From positions 1 to 7,978 of the forward strand of contig CATJZH010000180.1 of the NCBI GenBank assembly GCA_949746285.1: a stretch of DNA of 7,978 nt. The letters run 5' to 3'. The position numbers were made by a program, and so were the translations under genes. The DNA comes from an uncultured Clostridia bacterium (lineage in GTDB: Bacteria > Bacillota > Clostridia > TANB77 > CAG-508). The notes beneath the pieces are model-generated. The model saw only the letters and a program-made list of their open reading frames with translations. It was not told the origin of the DNA and did no database searches. Shown here one piece after another: positions 1-7,600 of this stretch. Each line of letters opens with the position of its first letter. Positions within the stretch are counted from its first letter, which is position 1.

Positions 1-1105
1 CAGTATTTTTGTGGATGAATCAACATTACCAGCAGGAGTGACAGTAGAACATTATGAAGGAAATGAAGTAAGTGCTATTGGAGCACATACGGTAAAGGCA
101 TATTTGAAGGGTGATTCTAAGAATTATAACCCAATTATGCCGAACCCGATTACCGCCATTCTGGAAATAACAGTACCAAAGCAAAACTATGATATTTCAG
201 CTGCTTTGGCAACATTTACAGATAGAACTGAAACCTATACAGGTGCGAAGTTCAGTATCGTAGTTGATGAGAGTAAACTGCCAGAAGGAGTAACTGTAAG
301 CTATAGCTGCGATACAGACTGTACTACAGCCGGAACACATGTGATTTGGGCCCATTTTAATGGAAATACCCAGACTCATAATCCAGTACCTGATGAAAAA
401 GCCACTTTAACTATTCAGAAAGGTACCTATAATTTGGATGGAATTACTTGTCCATCTAAAACAGTAGCCTTTGTAGATGGAGTTACGCAGAGTATCAGTA
501 TATCTGGAGAACTTCCTTCAGGTGTAGTTCCGCACTATGCATACGAAGGACCAGATCCTAATCGGATTCAGCCAGGTCGTTATGACGTAACTGTAACTTT
601 TGAAGGGGACAGTAAAAATTACGAATCCATTACAAAAGTTATAACATCTGTAATGACCATTACGGGTTCTGGAAGTACAATTCCTGATGTAGGAGGACCA
701 ACAAATCCAGATGGAAGTGGCACAGATGGTGATAGCAGCATTGAAGGCGGAGGTCCCACCAATCCAGACGCAAGTGGTCCAAATGGAAGCATTGAAGGTG
801 GAGGTCCAACAAATCCAGACGCAAGTGGTCCAAATGGAAGCATTGAAGGCGGAGGTCCAACAAATCCTAATACGATAGTAGTTAGTGCTGATGAAGAAAA
901 AGCTGCTACAGAAAAGAAAGTTGCTGAAGAAAAGAAAGCAGCCGAGGAAAAAGCTGCCGCAGAAAAGAAAGCTGCTGAAGAAAAAGCTGCCGCAGAAAAG
1001 AAAGCAGCCGAGGAAAAAGCTGCTGCAGAAAAGAAAGCAGCGGAAGAAGCAGCACGCCAAAAGGCACTTCAAGAAGCAGCAGTGCAGGAATCAGGAGAGA
1101 AATAA
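1..1105 (+). CDS. 3' part of a secreted/surface repeat protein with MBG/Ig-like domains and a Lys/Glu/Ala coiled-coil tail (5' end missing)
   Basis: The frame is open from the left edge (first whole codon at base 2) to TAA at 1103-1105, giving 367 residues. A GTG at 11 is not the true start: the residues before and after it (SIFVDESTLPAGVTV) match the inside of the next repeat (SIVVDESKLPEGVTV), so the gene begins outside the window. Three related domains are visible: bases 2-181 (partial), 182-421 and 422-667. They share LPxGVxxxY, an AGTH/IGAH/PGRYDV strand and a GDSKNY-like end. This is the MBG-type Ig-like pattern of Firmicutes surface proteins, and it resembles the B-type domains of the giant downstream gene. 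Then come a Gly/Pro/Asn linker (680-868) and a Lys/Glu/Ala tail (890-1102) ending QESGEK. No LPxTG motif, transmembrane segment or SLH/choline-binding repeat follows, so attachment is unexplained. Surface location is inferred. Ligand is unknown. Codon use is more mixed and GC-richer than in the next gene. Confidence 0.85.
   Translation, partial: SIFVDESTLPAGVTVEHYEGNEVSAIGAHTVKAYLKGDSKNYNPIMPNPITAILEITVPKQNYDISAALATFTDRTETYTGAKFSIVVDESKLPEGVTVSYSCDTDCTTAGTHVIWAHFNGNTQTHNPVPDEKATLTIQKGTYNLDGITCPSKTVAFVDGVTQSISISGELPSGVVPHYAYEGPDPNRIQPGRYDVTVTFEGDSKNYESITKVITSVMTITGSGSTIPDVGGPTNPDGSGTDGDSSIEGGGPTNPDASGPNGSIEGGGPTNPDASGPNGSIEGGGPTNPNTIVVSADEEKAATEKKVAEEKKAAEEKAAAEKKAAEEKAAAEKKAAEEKAAAEKKAAEEAARQKALQEAAVQESGEK
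680..868 (+). repeat. 51-bp tandem repeats encoding a Gly/Pro/Asn linker
   Basis: Two full 51-bp units (740-790 and 791-841) encode the 17-residue unit IEGGGPTNPDASGPNGS. A third unit is cut short after GGGPTNP (842-868). A diverged 60-bp forerunner (680-739) encodes IPDVGGPTNPDGSG and so on. The units differ by only a few third-position changes (GGC/GGT, CCC/CCA, ACC/ACA), so the array expanded recently. The Gly/Pro/Asn/Ser make-up suggests a flexible, extended spacer between the folded domains and the charged tail. Copy number may vary between strains. Confidence 0.9.
890..1102 (+). repeat. Lys/Glu/Ala tail with 33-bp (11-residue) repeats, predicted coiled coil
   Basis: The last 71 codons before the stop are almost wholly Ala, Glu and Lys. 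Three exact-length 33-bp units at 941-973, 974-1006 and 1007-1039 each encode AEEKAAAEKKA. A shortened unit, AEEKKA, precedes them at 923-940. An 11-residue period fits a hendecad helix or coiled coil better than a heptad. Such tails occur in TolA-like and M-protein-like stalks, but here the tail is at the very C-terminus with nothing after it except a degenerate QKALQEAAVQESGEK end. Role (oligomerisation or charge-based attachment) is inference. Confidence 0.85.
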
Positions 1106-1114
1106 ATCATTTTG

Positions 1115-1145
1115 AAAGAGAGGACTTTTTTTAGTCCTCTCTTTT
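1115..1145 (+). terminator. Intrinsic terminator of the upstream gene
   Basis: A perfect 12-bp inverted repeat lies 10 bases after the TAA stop: AAAGAGAGGACT (1115-1126) pairs with AGTCCTCTCTTT (1133-1144) around a T6 loop (1127-1132). The T-rich end of the right arm (TTTT, 1142-1145) continues into TAATATT. The A-rich foot of the left arm extends the stem through the U tract. Placement and strength make this the transcription end of the first gene, and it insulates the second gene. Confidence 0.9.
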
Positions 1146-1180
1146 AATATTATAGAGAAATTCCATAATATTAAACTTTT

Positions 1181-1205
1181 AGTAAGAATTGTATACAATC
1201 TTACT
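1181..1205. promoter_or_regulatory. Near-perfect palindrome, candidate operator
   Basis: The core ATTGTATACAAT (1188-1199) is a perfect 12-bp palindrome. It is flanked by AGTAAG (1181-1186) on the left and its complement CTTACT (1200-1205) on the right, with one extra A at 1187. The TTGTATACAA core looks like sites bound by some GntR-family (FadR-type) repressors, whose sites carry a GT...AC pair around the centre. That match is from general knowledge and not proven here. It could also fold as a bulged hairpin in RNA, but no U tract follows it. It lies about 245 bp upstream of the -35 box of the giant gene, which is far for simple repression. Confidence 0.5.
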
Positions 1206-1392
1206 TACATAAAATTGGCATACACAAACAAAGAAGAGGATATATGCAGTAAGTTTTATTTTGCAATTTTTAAATATACTCCTTATGTTCTAAAAAAGCA
1301 AATTCTACGTTTATTTTTTAGTGATTTTCTGCAATATAAAAAAAGAATTCAGCTCAAGTTCTATATTGATTTTGTAACATAAAAGTAATATA

Positions 1393-1423
1393 TTTACATA
1401 AAATTCAAGAAAGTTTACATAAA
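1393..1423 (+). repeat. Direct repeat TTTACATAAA pair, 21 bp apart, upstream of the promoter
   Basis: TTTACATAAA occurs at 1393-1402 and 1414-1423, start to start 21 bp, or two helical turns. The second copy ends 24 bp before the -35 box at 1448. A further copy of the longer form TTACATAAAATT (1205-1216) matches 1394-1405 exactly and abuts the palindrome at 1181-1205. The spacing and position fit an activator or response-regulator site, but in such AT-rich DNA chance is a real alternative. Confidence 0.35.
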
Positions 1424-1447
1424 TATAACAAATTTATTACAAAAGTG

Positions 1448-1476
1448 TTGCAAAAAGTCGTAAAATGTTATATAAT
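1448..1476 (+). promoter_or_regulatory. Sigma-A-type promoter of the giant surface-protein gene
   Basis: The -35 box TTGCAA (1448-1453) and the exact-consensus -10 box TATAAT (1471-1476) are separated by 17 bases, the optimal spacing. Transcription would begin near 1483, giving a leader of about 68 nt before the ATG at 1551. It lies after the terminator of the first gene, so the second gene should have its own transcript. Confidence 0.8.
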
Positions 1477-1538
1477 GGAAAAAGTACAACGCGTAGTAAA
1501 AGCGTTAAGTATAATACATTATATAATTTAATGAATTT

Positions 1539-1544
1539 GGAGGA
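1539..1544 (+). promoter_or_regulatory. Ribosome binding site of the giant gene
   Basis: GGAGGA sits 6 bases before ATG 1551. An in-frame TAA at 1524-1526 closes the frame upstream, so this ATG is the only sensible start. Confidence 0.9.
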
Positions 1545-1550
1545 ATTTGT

Positions 1551-1646
1551 ATGTCTAATTTTATTAAAAATCAAAAACAAAGATTTATTATCATGATAAT
1601 TACATTTATTATGATAATAACAGCAATGCCTAATTTTATATTAGCA
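1551..1646 (+). other. Signal peptide of the giant protein
   Basis: The N-terminus has a basic start (K6, K9, R11), a hydrophobic stretch at residues 12-26 (FIIMIITFIMIITAM) and a likely cleavage after Ala32 (NFILA, then TNES). This is a Sec signal peptide, which puts the long repeat region outside the cell. No lipobox cysteine and no YSIRK motif are present. Confidence 0.85.
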
Positions 1647-4600
1647 ACAAATGAATCTGTGGCTGAAGATAAAAAAGCCCCAGAGGTTATTGCTCATATA
1701 AAAAGTGGAAAAAGAATAAGTTCAAAAGATGGCTTAAATTTTACTATTAAAGACGAATCTTATATGACAGAGTTAATCTTTCAATGGGATCGTAACTTGC
1801 CTAATAGTAATACAATAGCTCAATCCGTACCATTAAGAGAGGAAGATGGTAAGGAATTTGTTCAGCTAATACCAACAGATGGATTAAGTGAAGGGTTACA
1901 CGAATTAAGTGTAGCAGCACGTGATGTCCATGGTAATGCAAGATGGAATGATATTCCTTATTATATTGTAGAAGGAGATGTGCCAGAAGATTATTCTGAT
2001 ACAACACCACCAAGGTTTTTATTAACAGCACCTAATTATCCACAACCGGAATCAGTAATAGATCCAGGTAGAAAAATAAAAATTGGTGTTTCAGACGAAA
2101 ATGATATATACGCATTTGTATATAAATGGGTTACAGAAAGAACAACTGTGCCTGAAACAGGAAAAATAGATTATATAACAGGAGCAACAATAAAATATAA
2201 ACCAGGAAATGAAATTGTAATTGACGCACCTACAGAAGAAGGTGAATATTGGTTACAATATTTTGCCATAGATGGTGTAAACAATTACACATTAGGTCAA
2301 GATGTAAAATATTACATTAAAGATAATGAAGCTCCAGTATTAACATTAAATGGAAGAGAAAATATTGATGTACCTTTAAATGGAAACTTTATAGATGAAG
2401 GTGCAAATTGGACAGATAATGTAGATGGAAGCGGAATAGTTTATGCTAATGAAACATTAGATACTAGTAAAGTAGGACCACAAAGATTATCATATACTTA
2501 TACAGATAAAGCAGGAAATAGTACAACTATATATAGAACAGTAACAATTGTAGGAACAGAAACAACATATGAATTAATATTACCTATAACAAAAACTTAT
2601 AAATATGGAGAAGCTATAGATTTATCTGGAGCTTATATAAAAGTTACAGATAAAAGAGGAAATATAACTGAAGTTGAAGCAACAGAAGACATGTTTTTAG
2701 GTTTTGATACTACAACTCTTGGAAATCATGAAGCAGTATTTGAATATGAAGGAATAATGGAAATATATGAATATTATGTAGAAGATGCTGTTTCAAAAAT
2801 TTCAATTCCGGTAGAATTCAGACCAACAAAACTTGAATATGAATATAAAGACGAAATAGATTTAACTGGAGGTAAAATTCAAGTAACTATGGCTTCAGGA
2901 GCAACAAAAGAAGTTGATTTAACAGAAGCTACAGTTACAAGATTTGATTCAACACGTATTGGATCTCAATTGGTAATGATTAGCTATTTAGGAAAAAATG
3001 CAACATTTCCAATAACAGTAGATTATAGAAAAATAGAAATAACTATACCAAAACACACAAGTGTATATGGTGAAGCAGAACAAACATTAACAGGTTCATT
3101 AACAGGAGGAAGTTTTGCAGAAGGTGATAGTTTTGAAAGTTTAATAACATTATCAAGAGAAGAAGGAACAGAAGTAGGAACATATAAAATAAAAGCAGAA
3201 TCTAGCAGTGATAAATATAAAATAACACTTGCTGGTGAAGCTATTTATGAAATAACACAAGCAGTTCCACAATATGAAAAAGTAATTAATTTAACAGCGA
3301 ATTATGGACAAACATTAAATGATATAAAAAATCAATTACCAACAGCAGAAAATGGAACATATACTTTTGAAGATGACCTAGGAACAAAAATAGAAACAGT
3401 AGGAACAATTACATATAAAGTAACATTTACACCAAATGATACTAAAAATTATCAAACAGTAACAGGAATTAACACAACAGTAGAAGTTGGAAAAGGAGCA
3501 TACGTTTTACCAGACAACGTAAGCTTTGTTAATGATGCAATTGTATATGATGGACAAGAACATACTATCGAAATAAATAACTTACCAGAAGGAATAGTAG
3601 CAGCATATACAAATAATGTATTAAAAAATGCAGGAAGATATGATGTATCAGTTAAATTCACATTAAGTGAAGAATTAAGTGCAAAATATTCATCAATAGT
3701 ACCTGATACAATGAATACTACAATAGAAGTAACAGCTAAAAATCCAACAACAACTGATTTAAGTTATGACCAATTACCAAAAACAGAAATATATGATGGA
3801 ACGGCTAAAGCTATTACTGTAACTAAAAATACAGGAGTTGAAGGTTTAGGAGATATTACAGTAAAATATTATCCAGTAAATGAAGACAACACAGAAGGAA
3901 CAGTGTTAGATGGAGTACCATCAGAAGTAGGAAAATATAAAGTAAAAGTAGATATAACAGCAGGAACAAATTATAATGCAATAACAGATTTAGAATTAGG
4001 AACTTTAATAATTGATTCAAACGAAATAAAATTAGATAATTTAGATATAGACATACCATCAGCAGAAGAATTAGTATATGATGGAAATGCAAAAGAAGTA
4101 GTTGTAACACCTAAAGAAGGAGTTACAGGAGTAGGGAAAATTACAGTAAAATATTATCCAGTAAATGAAGATGGAACAGAAGGAGAAGTATTAGCTGGAG
4201 CACCATCAGATGCTGGAAAATATAATGTAAAAGTAGATATAGAACCAGGAGTAAATTATACAGGAAAAGATAATTTAGAAGTAGGAAGTTTTGAAATAAC
4301 AAAAGGCGAATATATAGTAAAAGGAATAACTTTCCCATCTAAATTAGGAGTAATATATACAGGAACAGTACAAACAATAAATGTAGTAGGAACAATACCA
4401 GAAGGAATAACTGTAAGTTACTTAAATGAAAATAATGAAGAGACAAATAAAGGAATAGATGTTGGAACATATAATGCAATAGCAACATTTAATTTTGATA
4501 CAGAAAATACAATATTAAGCAAAAATTATTCAACAATAAGAATAGAAGGAAGACAAAACAATAAATTAGAATCAGTATTAAAGATAAATAAAGCACCAGT

Positions 4601-7600
4601 ATATACATTAGAAGGAATAGTATTCAATTCTAATTTAGAAGCAGTATATACAGGAAGCGAACAAGAAATAAAAGTAAATGAAGAAGACTTACCAGCAGGA
4701 ATAGTAGTAAGTTATACAGATAATAAAGGAACAAACGTTGGAACATATAATGCAGTTGCAACATTTAGTTTTGATGCAAATAATGATGCAATAAGTAAAA
4801 ATTACGAAGAAGTAGTAGTAGCAGGAAGTGCAGATAATAATAACACATTAAAAGCAACATTAAAAATAAATAAAGCAGCAGCACCAACAATAACATTCCC
4901 AACAACAAATGCAATAACATATAATCCAGAAACAACATTAGCAGAAGTAACATTAAATGGAGGAAGTACAGAATATGGAACATTTGCATGGACAGATGCA
5001 AGTATAGTACCAACAGTAGTAAATACAGGATATGAAGTAACATTCACAGCAAATGAGAATACAATAGCAAATTATGAAACAATAGAAACAACAACAGCAA
5101 CAGTAGAATTAACAGTAAATAAAGCAGCAGCACCAACAATAACATTCCCAACAGCAGATGCAATAGATTACAATGCAGAAACAACATTAGCAGATGTAAC
5201 ATTAAACGGAGGAAGCACAGAATATGGAACATTTGCATGGACAGATACAAGCATAGTACCAGCAGTAGGAAATACAGGATATGAAGTAACATTCACACCA
5301 AATGCAGATACAGTAGCAAATTATGAAACAATAGAAACAACAACAGCAATAGTAGAATTAGTAGTAAATAAAGCACAACAACCAAAACCAGATATAAGTT
5401 TAAGTTCAGAAACAGCAGTAATGACAGATGAAAATGCACCAGAATTAACGGTAAATAATCTTGATGATGTAAAAGAAAATGCAGTGGTAGTATATACATC
5501 AAGTAAACCAGAAGTAGCAACAATATCAGCAGAAGGAAAAATAACATTAATAGGAGCAGGAGAAACAACAATAACAGTAACATATCCTGCAACTAATAAT
5601 TATGATGCAAATGAATCTACAGTAACATTGACAGTATCAAGAGATGAATTAGATGTTAATGATTTTGAAGTAGAATTTATTGGTGCAAATGAAAATAATG
5701 CATATACATACGGTGATACTATAAATGTAGTAGTTACACCATTAGTAGAAGGTATTGATGCAAACAAAGATATAACAATTAATTACTATAAAGTAGATGA
5801 AACAACAAATGAAGTATCAACAGAATCAACAATAAATCCAGCAAATGCAGGAACTTATAAAATTAAAATTGATATTGCAGAAACAATAAATTATGAAGCA
5901 AAATCAGATTTAGAAATAGGAACATTAGTAATAGCGAAAGCTAATCAAGATGAGCCTTTATTCAGTAATGCCAAATTTGAAGTAAAAATGACAGATAATG
6001 CTCCAAAAATAGAAGCAGAAAATACTGCAAAAGAAGATGGAGTAGTAGAATATACATCAAGCAAACCAGAAGTAGCAACAATAGATCAAAAAGGACAAAC
6101 AACATTAGTAGGAGCAGGAGAAACAACAATAACAGTAACATATCCAGAAACAGAAAACTATAATTCAAGTTCAGCAACAGTAACATTATTAGTATTAAGA
6201 GATACATTAAGTGCTGATGACTTTGAAGTATCTAATAATACATATGGATATGAAGAAGGTGTAGTAAGAGCTGTAACTGTAACAGCGAAAGTAGCTGGAA
6301 TAGATGTAGAAAAAGATGTAACAGTTAAGTATTATAAAGTAAATGAAGAAACTGGAGAAGTGGCTACAGAAGAAACAGTAAATCCAACAGATGCAGGAAG
6401 ATACAAAGTTGTAATTTCTGTAGAGGAAACAACAAATTATGAGGCTACAGAAACAGATTTAGTATTGGAAAAAGAATTAGTAATTGATAAAGCAGCTTAC
6501 CAATTAACATTAAAAACAGAAGAACAAGATGGTGTAAGTTTCGAATCTAAAACAGTTAAATATGCTGAAGGAGCACAATATTCAGTAACAGTAAGTGGAT
6601 TACCAGAAGGAATAGTAGCTAACTATAATGATGAAAATGGACAACCAACAAATGTTAGAAATGGAAATGAATTAGGAACAAGTAATGCAATCGCAACATT
6701 TGAATTCGATTCATCAGCTAAAGGACAAGAATTGAGTGAAAACTATTCTTCAATAACTCCAGCAACTTTAGAAGCAAAATTAACAGTTGAAGATTATAGA
6801 GTTGATTATATAATGGTACTAGATCCAGAATTCAAAACAACTTATAAATTTGGAGATGCTTTTGATTATGAACATATACATTTAGTAGAATTAATGGCAT
6901 CAGGAGCACAAAAAACAGTTGACTCAAGTAATTATGAAATTTCAGAAAATTATGATGCAAATAAATTAGGAACACAAAGAGTAAATGTATTATTAATACT
7001 TAATGGACAAGATGATATAACAGCTGGAAAATTAATTACAATAACAGTAGAAGCAACAGGAGAATTAGGAGAAGAATATTTTGAAGTAACAAATGCGACA
7101 CATACATATGATGGAAGAGTAAAAAGACCATATGTAGATCCAAAAGTTCAAGGTATTGAAATAACAGATACAAGATATTATGAAGTGATTGATGGAGTAC
7201 AATCAGAAACTCCAACAGATCCAATAAATGCAGGAATTTATAACATAGTAGTAGATGCAACAGGAATAGGATTTGATGCAAAAAATGATATTTATGTAGG
7301 AAAATTAACAATAAATAAATCAAGCTTACAAGTTAAACCACAAGTAAAATTAGTAAATACTGAGGGTGAAGAAGTAAGTAGTGTTAGATTGTCAGGAAAA
7401 GCACCAATAATTGAAATAACAAATATAAAATCTGTTGAGGAAAATGCAACAATAAGTTATTTATCAAGTGATGAAAATATATTAACTGTAGCAGAAGATG
7501 GAACAATTACATTAAATGGACAAGGAACAGCAACAATTACAGTAACATTTAATGAAACAACAAACTACTTTGCAAAATCTTCAGATGAAGTTACATTAGA

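Larger units (their letters stand above)
1146..1550. other. Non-coding AT-rich gap between the two surface-protein genes
   Basis: About 400 bases without a credible ORF on either strand. Seen within it are a near-perfect palindrome (1181-1205), three copies of a TTACATAAA-type motif (1205, 1394 and 1415), a good promoter (1448-1476), a weak 5-bp hairpin in the presumed leader (AACGC 1488-1492 with GCGTT 1502-1506) and the ribosome binding site (1539-1544). No tRNA-like cloverleaf or recognisable riboswitch core was seen. The 1220-1360 stretch shows nothing I can assign. Confidence 0.7.

Noticed and set aside
11..13. GTG at 11 as start of the first gene
   Set aside because: It lies inside a repeated domain whose preceding residues also match the next copy, and no ribosome binding site precedes it; the frame is open to the left edge.
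680..1039. CRISPR array
   Set aside because: The repeats are head-to-tail without unique spacers and are in frame with a coding region.
518..1115. Minus-strand ORFs at 518-1072 and 619-863 and the plus-strand ORF at 885-1115 (Lys/Leu/Arg-rich)
   Set aside because: They are out-of-frame readings of the 51-bp and 33-bp repeats of the upstream gene; their repetitive make-up mirrors the real frame.
1235..1252. AGAGGA followed by ATG CAG TAA, a two-codon leader
   Set aside because: Too short to mean anything without a known regulatory role; no attenuator structure follows it.
1366..1394. Second promoter-like pair TTGATT (1366-1371) and TATATT (1389-1394), 17-base spacing
   Set aside because: Weaker match than the pair at 1448-1476 and of a quality expected by chance in DNA this AT-rich.
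1488..1506. Small hairpin AACGC/GCGTT in the leader of the giant gene
   Set aside because: Only 5 bp with a 9-base loop; no riboswitch or attenuator features around it.
1531..1596. Overlapping short ORF starting at ATG 1531
   Set aside because: No ribosome binding site of its own, overlaps the giant gene's start in another frame, and ends after about 20 codons.
1671..1676. A6 run early in the giant gene as a phase-variation switch
   Set aside because: Six A's are ordinary in this composition; no longer homopolymer or short-unit repeat is found near the start.
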